From the NCBI RefSeq assembly GCF_023227875.1, contig NZ_JALOCH010000005.1, forward strand, positions 1-64,000: 64,000 nt of DNA, given 5' to 3'. Under the pieces are notes generated by a model. It was given only the letters and a program-made list of their open reading frames with translations. It had not been told where the DNA came from and did no database searches. Within the stretch, counting starts at the first letter, position 1. Every line of letters begins with the position of its first letter. Below are positions 8,575 through 17,668 of this stretch, one piece after another. The position numbers and the translations under genes are program-made. The DNA is from Methanoregula sp. (GTDB taxonomy: Archaea > Halobacteriota > Methanomicrobia > Methanomicrobiales > Methanospirillaceae).

Positions 8575-9323
8575 GACGGGTCGGTATTGGTATATTGGAG
8601 GATCCCGACAAGGTCATTGAGAGTGCCATTGCCGCGAGCGGGACCTGCGAAGTCATCTGTTATTGTCGTCCCGGCGTGGTCAGCAAAAAACCGGGGAACC
8701 CCTCCGTCCAGATCACCGAACACGCCAGTCCCGAACAGGCAATGATCGACGACCTCATGGCCGGCAGGATCGACGCGGCCGTTCGGGGCACGCTCCCCTC
8801 CAATGCAACGCTGAAGGCGCTGAAGATTGCCGAAGGTGTTGACCATCTCGAACGTATCGCCCTGCTGGAGACTGCCCGCGGGAAAAAATTCCTGCTGACA
8901 CCGGTTGGTGTGGATGAGGGCTGGACCGTCCCGGAAAAACTCGAGCTGATCCGGAAAGGGAAGATCATTGCGAAAAAATTTGGCCTTCCGGAGAAGACCG
9001 GTGTGCTGTCCGGGGGACGGCTGGGTGACGTGGGACGCCACAAGCAGGTGGATGCGAGCATGGCAGAAGCCGAGCTCGTGGCCCGGCTCTCCGGATCAGA
9101 GCACTGCGAGATCCTGATAGAAGATGCCATCGAGACGTGCGGCCTGATCATTGCACCGGACGGCATCTCCGGCAACCTCATCTTCCGAACCCTCACGTTC
9201 CTGGGGAACGGGTACGGCCATGGCGCGCCTGTGGTAAATATCAGCAGAAATTTCGTGGATACTTCGCGCGCCTCACCAAATTACACCAATGCGTTATTGC
9301 TCGCAGCATCTTTGTTGGAATAA
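8559..9323 (+). CDS. Methanogenesis marker protein 4 (MtxX-type)
   Basis: The 254-residue product resembles the MtxX/marker 4 family of methanogens, which is distantly like phosphotransacetylase (phosphate acetyl/butyryltransferase fold). Supporting segments are MAGRIDAAVRGTLPSN, TGVLSGGRLGDVGRH and the C-terminal FLGNGYGHGAPVVNISR. Its ATG lies inside the end of mmp2, so the two form one operon. The enzymatic role is unknown; the name MtxX comes from linkage to methyltransferase genes in other methanogens. An A/T-rich stretch with T-runs follows the stop and probably ends transcription. Confidence 0.88.
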   Translation: MPAKVRRVGIGILEDPDKVIESAIAASGTCEVICYCRPGVVSKKPGNPSVQITEHASPEQAMIDDLMAGRIDAAVRGTLPSNATLKALKIAEGVDHLERIALLETARGKKFLLTPVGVDEGWTVPEKLELIRKGKIIAKKFGLPEKTGVLSGGRLGDVGRHKQVDASMAEAELVARLSGSEHCEILIEDAIETCGLIIAPDGISGNLIFRTLTFLGNGYGHGAPVVNISRNFVDTSRASPNYTNALLLAASLLE

Positions 9324-9443
9324 TTTAAAACCTTTAAATATCCTCTTTTTTCGAAAAACAACCATTTTTTAAGAGTAAAAAATATTCTGCGAAATTACGG
9401 ACTCCGATTTCCTCTTGCTGTGCAACATGCCCTCCAATATCAT

Positions 9444-9513
9444 AATACTGGATAAATTGCAGTATTTCCCCAAAAAGTATTTAAATATAACAAGTTGATT
9501 TCTTTTTGAGGTA
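9444..9513 (+). promoter_or_regulatory. Histone gene promoter with upstream inverted repeat
   Basis: A strong BRE/TATA region (aaaaagtatttaaatata, about 9473-9490) and a GAGGT ribosome site (about 9507-9511) precede the histone ATG at 9520. Just upstream is an inverted repeat, AATACT (9444-9449) and AGTATT (9461-9466), with an 11-base spacer, which could be an operator. The TATA position implies a short leader of a few bases to about 15 bases. Confidence 0.65.
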
Positions 9514-9519
9514 AGAAAC

Positions 9520-9726
9520 ATGGCAGATTTACCAATTGCCGCAGTTGTAAGGATTGCGAAGAAAAACGGAGCCGAGAGAGTAGGAAGCGATGCAGCAGAG
9601 GCACTTGTGGCAAAGGCCGAGAAGTACATCGCCCAGCTGACCAAGGAAGCCAACAAGCTTGCCGAGCACGCTGGAAGAAAGACCATCAAGAAAGAAGACG
9701 TTGATCTGGCTGCAAAGTCCAACTGA
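9520..9726 (+). CDS. Archaeal histone (HMf type)
   Basis: The 68-residue histone-fold protein has LPIAAVVRIAKKNGAERVG for helix 1, SDAAEALVAKAEKYIAQL for the long helix 2, and GRKTIKKEDVDLAA for helix 3, the classic single-fold archaeal histone. It forms dimers and higher multimers that wrap DNA. It is monocistronic, with a very good TATA box and ribosome site. The stop is followed by ctcttttttt, a T-run terminator of the archaeal kind. There are no N- or C-terminal tails. Confidence 0.97.
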   Translation: MADLPIAAVVRIAKKNGAERVGSDAAEALVAKAEKYIAQLTKEANKLAEHAGRKTIKKEDVDLAAKSN

Positions 9727-9745
9727 TCAACTCTTTTTTTCTAAA
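9727..9745 (+). terminator. T-run terminator after the histone gene
   Basis: A run of seven T within ctcttttttt begins shortly after the TGA stop codon, as expected of archaeal intrinsic termination. The following stretch to 9912 has no gene; it contains a short inverted repeat (ATCTGA 9870-9875, TCAGAT 9888-9893). Confidence 0.5.
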
Positions 9746-9912
9746 ACTTTGGAATCTGTTTTGAGTTTTTATTGCTGCATTAAAGGATTATCGTAGTATC
9801 AGGACATCCACTTCATGTTCCGGACCATCCCCTTGTCCCCGCGGGATCCAGGCCGGTGCAGGAGTCTTTATCTGACATTCCACTCCATCAGATGAGAATA
9901 GGAGCCATGGCA

Positions 9913-10158
9913 ATGGTACAGATTGACTACATGCAGGGAATGATTGCCGGGTACGCCACGTCACCGAAAGGACAGGAAACGATACGGAAATTCCTCACAT
10001 CTCCCGAAGGCCAGAAGACCATCGACAGGTACCTTGCAACTCCGGAAGGGCAGGAGATGGGCCGGCTCCTCCTTACGAGGGCACTTGATTGCCTCGATCT
10101 TCCAGCGCCGGTCAAGGAACAGATCCGGACTGCACTTACTGATAAAAAGTGCTCATAG
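9913..10158 (+). CDS. Small protein with three SPxGQ repeats, 81 aa
   Basis: The product contains three consecutive 14-residue units: YATSPKGQETIRKF, LTSPEGQKTIDRY and LATPEGQEMGRLL. Each has a (S/T)PxGQ cap followed by an amphipathic helix turn. No known family is recognised. An ATAGGAG ribosome site (about 9898-9904) is best spaced, 8 bases, for the ATG at 9913; the ATG at 9907 is also in frame. The gene sits alone between the histone gene and a sensor kinase. Function unknown; repeat geometry suggests a protein-binding helical solenoid. Confidence 0.65.
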   Translation: MVQIDYMQGMIAGYATSPKGQETIRKFLTSPEGQKTIDRYLATPEGQEMGRLLLTRALDCLDLPAPVKEQIRTALTDKKCS

Positions 10159-10242
10159 CGTCCCGATATTCCGGGGAGCGTTTCCCCGGATACGGAATTT
10201 AAGCGAGAAACATTTTTCACTCATCGAAAGATATTGGAATTA

Positions 10243-12540
10243 ATGATATCCCTCCTCTATGTTGACGATGAGCCGGAACTGCTCAACCTGGGAAAACTGT
10301 TCCTTGAGAGGGAGGGGGAATTTTCTGTCACGACAACCGCATCCTCGCCGGAAGGCCTGGAGCTGATGGCAGGGGGAACGTTTGATGCCATCATATCCGA
10401 TTACCAGATGCCCGTGATGGACGGCATCGAGTTCCTCAAGCAGGTGCGGGGCATGGGACGGTCCACGCCGTTCATCCTGTTCACCGGCAAAGGAAGGGAG
10501 GAGGTGGTCATCGAGGCGATCAACAACGGTGCGGATTTTTATCTCCAGAAAGGGGGGGATGCCCGGCCCCAGTTCGCAGAGCTCCGTCACAAGATCCTCG
10601 CAGCCCTGGAGCGCCGGCGAGCAGTCGATGCACTCAGGGATTCCGAACAGAGGCTGTCTGATATCATTAATTTCCTTCCCGATGCAACGTTTGCCATCGA
10701 TACAGCGGGAAAAATAATCGCCTGGAACAAGGCGATCGAGATGATGACCGGCATGCCTGCCACAGATATGGTGGGCAGGGGGCAGTACGAATACGCAATC
10801 CCGTTTTACACGACCCGCAGGCCCATCCTTATCGACCTCGTCCTTTCCCCGGATGAACAGTATACGAAGGAGAACTACCATGATCTCTTAAATGCCGGTA
10901 CGACCATTACCGCCGAAACGGTCATTGAAAAACCCGGTAGCGACACGGTGCATATCTGGGCAAAAGCCAGCCGTCTCTATGACAAGAACGGGAACATCAC
11001 CGGCGCTATCGAGTCCGTGCGGGACGTGACCGGGCAGAAGAAAGTGGACCAGACCCTGCGGGAAAGCGAGGCGAAATACCGGGAACTGGTCGAGAATGCC
11101 AACAGCATCATCCTGAAACTGGACAAATCCGGCAATATCACCTTTTTCAACGAGTTTGCACAACGTTTCTTTGGGTTCACCGCCACGGAGATCCTCGGGA
11201 AACCGGTTGTCGGGACGGTTGTCCCGGCGCAGGAATCCGGATCTGACCGGGACCTCTCCCACATGATCGAGAATATCATCCGGCATCCTGAGGATTACGT
11301 GAATAATGAAAATGAGAATGTCACGAAAAACGGTGACCGGGTCTGGATCCACTGGTGGAACAAACCCATCTATGACAGGGACGGTGTTTTCGAGGGGGTT
11401 TTATGTGTAGGGACGGATATCACCGCCCGCAAGCGGATCGAAGACGAGCTCCGGATGGAAAATGAGAAGAACCGGGGGCTCATGAACCATGCCATTGACG
11501 CGATCGTTGTCCTGGATGCGGAGACCAGCATGTTCACCGATGCAAACCATAGAGCACTGGAGCTCTTCGGGAAGACCCTTGCCGAACTCAGGGCGATGAA
11601 CTTTACCGGGATCTTCCCGGCAGAATTCCATGAGAAATACCAGGGGTACTTCACCGACACGGCCAGGAAGGGGACCGGATCGCATTCCCTCCTCGTTACC
11701 GGCAGTGACGGCCGGCTGATTCCGGTCATCGTGAGTTCAACGGCCATCGATCTCGGGGGCAGGCGCCATGTCATGGGAATCTTCCATGATATATCGGAGA
11801 TCCAGATGGCCCAGGACGCATTACAGCTTGCCAACAAGAAACTCAACCTGTTGTCCGAGATCACCCGCCATGACATCCGGAACAAGCTTACGGTCCTCGG
11901 GGGGTACATCGAGCTCGTCAGGGATCACCCGCAGGAACCCGAGTACACCATGTACGTCCGGAAGATCCAGGAGATCGTTGGGACCATCGGCGAGAACATC
12001 GAGTTCACGAAGCTGTACCAGAACCTTGGGGTGGCAGCGCCGGGCTGGCAGAACGTCCATGACGTGTTTTTCCATGCCTGTGCCCGCCTCGATATCCGTA
12101 AAATATTTGTCCAGTCGGATACGGGCGACCTGGAAGTCTTTGCCGATCCTCTCCTTGAGCGGGCATTTTACAATCTTGCGGAGAACGCCATCCAGCACGG
12201 GGGGAATGTGACCACGCTCCGTATATCTGCCCAGAAATCACGAGACGGCGTGACAGTTATGATCGAAGATAATGGCATGGGGGTTCCCCCATCGGATAAA
12301 ATCAGTATTTTTTCCAAGGGATTCGGGAAGAATACCGGTCTTGGCCTGTTCCTGGTGCGGGAGATCCTCTCCATCACCGGCATCAGTATCACCGAGATCG
12401 GGGAGTACCATAAGGGGGCCCGGTTCGAGATCCGCGTGCCACACGGGAAGTACCGCTATTCCGCGAATAAAATGGCAGACCGGTGCCATATACAGATCAC
12501 CGGATCGGATGCCCCGGAAATTCCCGGAAATTCCCGGTGA
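10243..12540 (+). CDS. Hybrid sensor: receiver-PAS-PAS-PAS-histidine kinase
   Basis: The 765-residue protein starts with a response-regulator receiver domain (about 1-120: YVDDEP acidic pair, ISDYQMP phospho-Asp, FTGKG Lys). At least three PAS domains follow, separated by typical linkers (VRDVTGQKK, GTDITARKR). The histidine kinase end has an H-box TRHDIRNKLTVLGGYIEL, an N-box NLAENAIQHGG, and G-boxes (EDNGMGVP, GFGKNTGLGLFLVREIL). The ATG at 10243 is used because the frame's earlier start is a TTG with no ribosome site. No membrane segment is visible, so it is a soluble sensor. A second kinase with the same plan is at 42346. It ends directly against the convergent flavoprotein gene. Confidence 0.92.
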   Translation: MISLLYVDDEPELLNLGKLFLEREGEFSVTTTASSPEGLELMAGGTFDAIISDYQMPVMDGIEFLKQVRGMGRSTPFILFTGKGREEVVIEAINNGADFYLQKGGDARPQFAELRHKILAALERRRAVDALRDSEQRLSDIINFLPDATFAIDTAGKIIAWNKAIEMMTGMPATDMVGRGQYEYAIPFYTTRRPILIDLVLSPDEQYTKENYHDLLNAGTTITAETVIEKPGSDTVHIWAKASRLYDKNGNITGAIESVRDVTGQKKVDQTLRESEAKYRELVENANSIILKLDKSGNITFFNEFAQRFFGFTATEILGKPVVGTVVPAQESGSDRDLSHMIENIIRHPEDYVNNENENVTKNGDRVWIHWWNKPIYDRDGVFEGVLCVGTDITARKRIEDELRMENEKNRGLMNHAIDAIVVLDAETSMFTDANHRALELFGKTLAELRAMNFTGIFPAEFHEKYQGYFTDTARKGTGSHSLLVTGSDGRLIPVIVSSTAIDLGGRRHVMGIFHDISEIQMAQDALQLANKKLNLLSEITRHDIRNKLTVLGGYIELVRDHPQEPEYTMYVRKIQEIVGTIGENIEFTKLYQNLGVAAPGWQNVHDVFFHACARLDIRKIFVQSDTGDLEVFADPLLERAFYNLAENAIQHGGNVTTLRISAQKSRDGVTVMIEDNGMGVPPSDKISIFSKGFGKNTGLGLFLVREILSITGISITEIGEYHKGARFEIRVPHGKYRYSANKMADRCHIQITGSDAPEIPGNSR

Positions 12541-13701
12541 TCAGAAGAGGGACTTCAGTCCTGCCTGCACGAGAGGCCGGAGAAGCCGGATCATTTCAGG
12601 CCTGAAAAGCAGTTTTTTTGCGAGTGTCGACGGCCGGTCCATGTCGCCGTACTCCTCAATTGTCCTGATGATTTCCGGATCATTGAGGGCACGGACCAGA
12701 TCGTCGATGTCCTGCCCGGAGAGGTGCTGCCGCATCTCGAGGAACCTGAACCCCAGGGCAAGCTCGTTCCCGATATCCGCCTTCCACCGGCGTTCATACC
12801 CGGACAGGACGGAATCGTCGAACCGGCTGGATGCACATGCCTCTGCTGCGACCGCGGCCGCATGCCGGGCCGACCGGATACCGGTATATACCCCGCCACC
12901 GGAAGTTGGTTTCGCAAAGCCTGCGGCATCCCCGACAAACAGCGTCCGGTGACCGTAGGTCTTCGGCATGACCCCGAGGGGAATGGTACCCGTGACGAGA
13001 TGCACGGAAGAATCGCTGAATTTTCTGATGAAGGTGGCAAAATGCTCCTGTGCGTTCGACCGGGCACAGAGACCGACCCGCACCCGGCCCGGTGCCGTGG
13101 GGATCGACCAGCCAAAGAACCCGGGCGATGCATCCGGGTAGAGTTCGACAAAACGGGGGTCCGTTTCGTGCAGCGAGTCAGCCTGGATACCGGCAAGATA
13201 TACCGGTGCCCGCTGCATGCCGAGCATCCGGGCAACCGTGCTCCGTGGCCCGTCGGCAGCGATCAGGACCTTAAACGGGATCGGTTCTTCCTGGTGGACT
13301 CCCCGGGTGATGAGCGTGTTGTCCCTGATGCCGCAGACGCTCGTCTTCAGGAGGAACTCCGCACCGGCGCGGGCCGCATTTTCTGCCATCTCCCGGTCGA
13401 GTGCCCCCCGGTCAACAACCAGCGCCATGGTTTTTTTCGCATCGATGAGGATACTGGAACCCTGGCCTGATATAACGCGGGCACCGGACACCCGGTTGAG
13501 GACGGAATGGTCCGACACGCGGCATTCGGCAAACGCCGCGTTGGAGAGGAGGCCGGCACACTGGACGGGATAGCCGATGGTGCCATGTTCCTCGATGCAG
13601 AGTGTCTTCAGCCCCAGGCCGGCACACTCGGTAGCTGCTGCACTACCGGCAGGCCCTGCACCGACAACGACAACATCGTAGGTCATAGTTTGTGAAATCA
13701 T
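12541..13701 (-). CDS. Geranylgeranyl reductase family FAD-dependent oxidoreductase
   Basis: The 386-residue product has an N-terminal FAD-binding Rossmann motif (VVVGAGPAGSAAA), the family segment GYPVQCAGLLS, ADGPRSTVARMLG, and the second FAD motif FVGDAAGFAKPTSGGGVYTGI. Members saturate the isoprenoid chains of archaeal membrane lipids or related polyprenyl compounds. The start at 13701 (MISQTM) or the ATG at 13686 (MTYDVVVVG) is possible; neither has a clear ribosome site. It is convergent with the kinase gene with no intergenic base. The exact substrate is not certain. Confidence 0.88.
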   Translation of the reverse strand: MISQTMTYDVVVVGAGPAGSAAATECAGLGLKTLCIEEHGTIGYPVQCAGLLSNAAFAECRVSDHSVLNRVSGARVISGQGSSILIDAKKTMALVVDRGALDREMAENAARAGAEFLLKTSVCGIRDNTLITRGVHQEEPIPFKVLIAADGPRSTVARMLGMQRAPVYLAGIQADSLHETDPRFVELYPDASPGFFGWSIPTAPGRVRVGLCARSNAQEHFATFIRKFSDSSVHLVTGTIPLGVMPKTYGHRTLFVGDAAGFAKPTSGGGVYTGIRSARHAAAVAAEACASSRFDDSVLSGYERRWKADIGNELALGFRFLEMRQHLSGQDIDDLVRALNDPEIIRTIEEYGDMDRPSTLAKKLLFRPEMIRLLRPLVQAGLKSLF

Positions 13702-13745
13702 CCGGGATGAACGCGGGTCCCGTTACAAAAAGGAGGGGACGGGGA

Positions 13746-14321
13746 TTATTTTCTCCCGCCGTACTTGTGGGTTGTGCATGCAGTTGTCGGGGAAGATCCA
13801 TCGCTCCCCTCACCTTCGGGATGATAGAACCCGAGCAGGACGGAGAACAAGCCGAATGCCAGGGCAAACGTACCCATAACCGAGAGAATGAGGTTATCCT
13901 TAAAACCCGGGAAGTAATAGAACAGGATGCCAAGGAGAGCGAAACCTGTCAGGATCATACCGGGGATAAGGATATATTTTGTTTTCGGGTGCCTGAGCGC
14001 GAGCGTGATGTCGGTGAAACCATTATAGAACGCAACGGCTGCAATAATCAGGATGAACATGATGGCAACAAAGCCGGAATTGAGGAACGAGACGACCCCC
14101 ACAACCAGCAGTACTGCGGCCATACTGAACCAGAGCATCGACTCCTCGCCTCTTCCCGTAATGGCAAGGAAGATTAAAATGCCGATACCGAGGATCAGCA
14201 GGATCCAGAAAAACCCATAGAATGCCCCGAGCATGGGCCCGGGAAGCATGAGGGCCAAAAACCCGAAGATTATTCCAACCATACCCCGGAAGAGGCACGA
14301 TATTTTTTTGTCAAACATCAT
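13746..14321 (-). CDS. HdeD/DUF308-like membrane protein
   Basis: The product is about 191 residues with about six hydrophobic helices arranged as repeated GIIFGFLALMLPG-like pairs, resembling DUF308/HdeD proteins. The start is uncertain: the ATG at 14321 (MMFDKKIS) follows GGTGA, while an ATG at 14366 would add a CRKC segment. The HdeD-like gene at 20249 has the same plan. In Escherichia coli HdeD is a membrane protein of the acid-fitness island; the role here is inferred only from similarity and from the nearby arginine decarboxylase. The hydrophilic C-terminal tail ends in HKYGGRK. Confidence 0.7.
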   Translation of the reverse strand: MMFDKKISCLFRGMVGIIFGFLALMLPGPMLGAFYGFFWILLILGIGILIFLAITGRGEESMLWFSMAAVLLVVGVVSFLNSGFVAIMFILIIAAVAFYNGFTDITLALRHPKTKYILIPGMILTGFALLGILFYYFPGFKDNLILSVMGTFALAFGLFSVLLGFYHPEGEGSDGSSPTTACTTHKYGGRK

Positions 14322-14589
14322 ATTCACCAGCATGGTCCCGCTGTCCACGCATTTCCTACACTTCATTTGGTAATACAACTACAAAATGGATACTGTCCAG
14401 CCACACGGTTATCCGGGGGACTTGGAAGGACATCTGCATTTCACAGGGAGTTTTCGGTACTTCATCGCTTAAGACTATTCCGGCAAACGATGTGTACTTA
14501 TTACCGGAGGTCAATACACTGGTGAGAGACGTTAGCGGAATTTTTTCTCCCGGACCTCAAGGCGGATGTAGTGTTTGTCCCCGACTCCT

Positions 14590-15678
14590 ATGCCAGCAGA
14601 AAATCATGGTATATCCGGTACCCCGGTATCACTCGGGGAGATCATTGGCCGTGAATTATCCGCTGCAGAGACGAACCGCCGTAAACTTCTCGCGCAACGC
14701 GAACCCCTTGCCCTTCAGCGGGGTATCCTTGGTCTCTGTATCCTGACAAATCTCCTCTTCCTGGTGACCCGTAACGATTACATCTTCCTGTTCGTTGCTG
14801 CCAGTTTCTATCTCAATATGTTCTATTTCATCACCCTCCTCATCCCGACAAACCCACAAGCCGCGGATTTTAAGAAACCGGAAATTGCCAGATTTCATGC
14901 ATGGCTCTGGGAGAATGGCATCACGTCCGGGACCCGCCAGTTCACCCGGATCTTCATCAACACGTTCTTCATGAACTGCCGGACACTCACGTTTGCGATC
15001 AGCCTGCTCTTTTCCGTGGACATCGCGTTCACCCTGATCGCCTGGCACGCCGGCCTGCCTGCCGGGATCACCCTCTTCGTCATTGTCCAGTCAGCGATTA
15101 TCATCATTTTTTATGCCATCATCGGGAAAGTCGAGCCTTTCACCACCGCGTTTGCCGATAATATCGATCATGTCAGGACCCGCCTCTCCCGCGAGCTTCC
15201 CCCCTGGATCATCTCGCTCCTCTTCCTTACCGGGTTTCTCATCGTTGTCTTCATCTTCCTGACAACGATCATCCTCCTGCCGGGTTTCACGCTGAATATG
15301 TTCCTCACGGAATCCGGGCTGACCAGGCTCGCAAACCTGTTCCTCCCGCTGGGCATCCTTGCGATAAGCCAGTATTTCATCATCCGCTCCATCCACGGGA
15401 ACACGAGCCGGGTGATGGCGGAACGCCTGATGGAACACCGGGAGGATGTGCTTCGCAGCCTTGCACGGGATGCCGGGGACAGCACCCCCGGCTCACCGGA
15501 AAGTGCCGAGCAGCGGTATGAGGTGACGTCCCGGCTCCTGGAATCCCGGATCTACCAGGTCAGGAGAAATTCCCTCTTAGGAGTGTTTCCCGTGTACGTC
15601 ATCGATCTTGACTTCTCCGTAATGATGGACAGTACCACCCTGACCGCGATCAAAGGCTACATCAAAGAACGCCGGTAA
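14590..15678 (+). CDS. Multi-pass membrane protein of unknown function
   Basis: The product is 362 residues. A polar N-terminal 45 residues is followed by about six or seven hydrophobic segments (for example GILGLCILTNLLFLV, YIFLFVAASFYLNMFYFITLLI, ITLFVIVQSAIIIIFYAIIG, LLFLTGFLIVVFIFLTTIILL). A soluble C-terminal part of about 110 residues contains VMAERLMEHREDVLRSLARDAG. No family motif is recognised. The ATG at 14590 (MPAENHG) is used because the longer frame begins with a TTG. It is convergent with the gene at 15739. The region 14322-14589 holds no clear gene. Confidence 0.65.
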   Translation: MPAENHGISGTPVSLGEIIGRELSAAETNRRKLLAQREPLALQRGILGLCILTNLLFLVTRNDYIFLFVAASFYLNMFYFITLLIPTNPQAADFKKPEIARFHAWLWENGITSGTRQFTRIFINTFFMNCRTLTFAISLLFSVDIAFTLIAWHAGLPAGITLFVIVQSAIIIIFYAIIGKVEPFTTAFADNIDHVRTRLSRELPPWIISLLFLTGFLIVVFIFLTTIILLPGFTLNMFLTESGLTRLANLFLPLGILAISQYFIIRSIHGNTSRVMAERLMEHREDVLRSLARDAGDSTPGSPESAEQRYEVTSRLLESRIYQVRRNSLLGVFPVYVIDLDFSVMMDSTTLTAIKGYIKERR

Positions 15679-15738
15679 CAGGTGGCCCTGTCAGGGCTAA
15701 AAAAGTGGCAGGGGGACACCCCGGCCATGCCGGTAGTA

Positions 15739-16185
15739 TCAGGGGCCGGTTGTCTTTTTCAGCTCCGGTGCAATCGTCTCCAGGATCCCGCTGTTCGCTG
15801 GCGTCACATAGACCAGGTACTGGCCGACCACGAGCAGGCTGCCCACAGGTTTTCCCTTTCCCACCGGGTGGGCATTGTACAGGAGGATCGCCGCGTCACG
15901 TGATTCTGCGCTGTTAAAAGCCTGCGTGGACATTGTCACGACATTACCGGAACTGTCAGTGAGGACGTAGACTTTTCCGCCGGTTGCCCCGGTCAGGTTC
16001 CACGTGGTATCCTTGACGCTGGTGATAGTGATTCCCGCGGCCTGTGCAGCATCCTTCACCGGCTCACCGGGAACCAGACGGTACGGTACTTCACCGGATA
16101 TGAAAACGATCAGTCCGCAGGGTATCAGGAACATGAGGACAAGGAACAGTACCAGCCCGTGCTCCAGTTTTGGCGTCATATTCAT
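15739..16185 (-). CDS. Membrane-anchored hypothetical protein, 148 aa
   Basis: The product has one N-terminal membrane helix (GLVLFLVLMFLIPCGLIVFI, about 10-29) and a mixed alpha/beta domain predicted to face outside (VYVLTDSSGNVV, LLVVGQYLVYVTP). No family is recognised. It lies just downstream, on the same strand, of the amino acid antiporter gene (40-base gap), so it may be the last gene of the decarboxylase-antiporter operon. Confidence 0.65.
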   Translation of the reverse strand: MNMTPKLEHGLVLFLVLMFLIPCGLIVFISGEVPYRLVPGEPVKDAAQAAGITITSVKDTTWNLTGATGGKVYVLTDSSGNVVTMSTQAFNSAESRDAAILLYNAHPVGKGKPVGSLLVVGQYLVYVTPANSGILETIAPELKKTTGP

Positions 16186-16225
16186 GGGAATCCTCCCGTG
16201 TCAGCATCAGAATACATTTGTTCCA

Positions 16226-17668
16226 TTATTCACACCTCTCAGGTCCGGCAGATTTTTTCCAACTGGCTTTTTTAAATTTCAGGAATACCAGGGGCGGCAC
16301 GGCCAACAGGAACGTGCCGAGCAGTACGGATAGTATATAGGCGAGCCCGTTTGATGCAAAGAACGACGGGGGCATGAGCCCAACAACAAATGCCAGGGTT
16401 GTACCGAACAGCCCGAGCCCGCCGACAATCCAGACCCCGGCCATCCCGCCCGGTATCACAAAGGGACGGGGCGTGTCCGGCTGGCTGTACCGCAACCTGA
16501 TGAGAGCGGCAAAGACGAGAATGTACACAATGCAGAGCAGTTCCACGGTCATGGCCGAGAGGATCCAGTATGCCTGGTTGACCGAAGGCAGGAAGACGTA
16601 GAGGAGCGAGATCGCCGAACCGATCAGTGCCTGGATGAGCAGGACGGCGACGGGCGCCCCGTACTTGTTCGTCCGGTCGAAGAGAGGGGGCATATTCCCT
16701 TCCTCGGCAACAATACCCAGCCCCTTGGCCGGGCCGATCAGCCACGACCCGAGATTGACAACGCCCCCGATGGTGATCAGCACCGCCATCGGGGCAACCA
16801 GCCATGCGATGCCGGCTGCGGCAAAGAAATACTGGATCGCCTGCATCACACCAGATGCAAGGCTAAGCTGGTCTGCCGGGATAACAATGGCGATGGCGAG
16901 TGTAGCGAGCACGGTGCAGATGACGATGATCAGGGCCGAAAGGGCCATGGCCCGGGGGAAATCTTTCTGGGGGTTCCGGGTCTCGAGGGCATGGAATCCC
17001 GCCATCTCCATGCCGGCAAAGAGGAGGACGATGGTAGCAAAGAACGGGAGCGTGGAGAAGTTTATGGTCGGGATCATCGCGTCAAGCGTGAGGGGCGGCA
17101 GGACGAGGGAAGAGCCCGACCCGAGCCACCAGAGCCCAAGCAGGATGATCAGCACTGCCGGGATGATGCTCCCGAGAATGACGCCGACGTTGCTGAACCG
17201 GGTTGATGCTTCTTCCCCGAAATAGGCAATCGCGGTCGTACCCCAGAACGCGATCATCATGACGCTGAACATGTACCAGGGATTGACGGCAAGGCCCGGG
17301 GTGAGGGCAAAGGCGAGCGTGGAGGCGATGAACGAAAGGACCGTCGGGAACCAGACAAGGTTGTTTGACCACTCGCAGAAAAGCGCGGTGAAACCCCCTT
17401 TCTCTCCGAACGCCTGCTTGACCCAGGCATAGACACCCCCGCCTTCGGGCCATCCGGTTGCCAGCTCGGCACCGGCAAGGGAGATTGGGATCAGGAAGAG
17501 GATCGCACCGAGGATATACCACCCGATGCACGACCACCCGTAGATCGCCATGGAGGGAAAATTCCTGATGGAAAGCACCGCTGCTACGTTGATCATGGCG
17601 AGTGCAAACAGTCCCAGCACTTTTTTCGATGGGAGACTACCCTCCGTAGCTGTTGCATCTGGGCTCAT
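16226..17668 (-). CDS. APC-family amino acid antiporter (GadC-like)
   Basis: The 480-residue protein has about 12 membrane helices. Its opening (GLFALAMINVAAVLSIRNFPSMA, then GAELATGWPEGGGVYAWVKQAFG) matches the glutamate/GABA-antiporter branch of the APC superfamily. Its ATG overlaps the stop of the arginine decarboxylase gene by 4 bases, so the two are cotranslated. By analogy with AdiA-AdiC and GadB-GadC pairs it should swap an external amino acid (arginine?) for the decarboxylated amine (agmatine?) and so export protons in effect. Substrate is inferred from the neighbour, not from binding-site residues. Confidence 0.85.
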   Translation of the reverse strand: MSPDATATEGSLPSKKVLGLFALAMINVAAVLSIRNFPSMAIYGWSCIGWYILGAILFLIPISLAGAELATGWPEGGGVYAWVKQAFGEKGGFTALFCEWSNNLVWFPTVLSFIASTLAFALTPGLAVNPWYMFSVMMIAFWGTTAIAYFGEEASTRFSNVGVILGSIIPAVLIILLGLWWLGSGSSLVLPPLTLDAMIPTINFSTLPFFATIVLLFAGMEMAGFHALETRNPQKDFPRAMALSALIIVICTVLATLAIAIVIPADQLSLASGVMQAIQYFFAAAGIAWLVAPMAVLITIGGVVNLGSWLIGPAKGLGIVAEEGNMPPLFDRTNKYGAPVAVLLIQALIGSAISLLYVFLPSVNQAYWILSAMTVELLCIVYILVFAALIRLRYSQPDTPRPFVIPGGMAGVWIVGGLGLFGTTLAFVVGLMPPSFFASNGLAYILSVLLGTFLLAVPPLVFLKFKKASWKKSAGPERCE

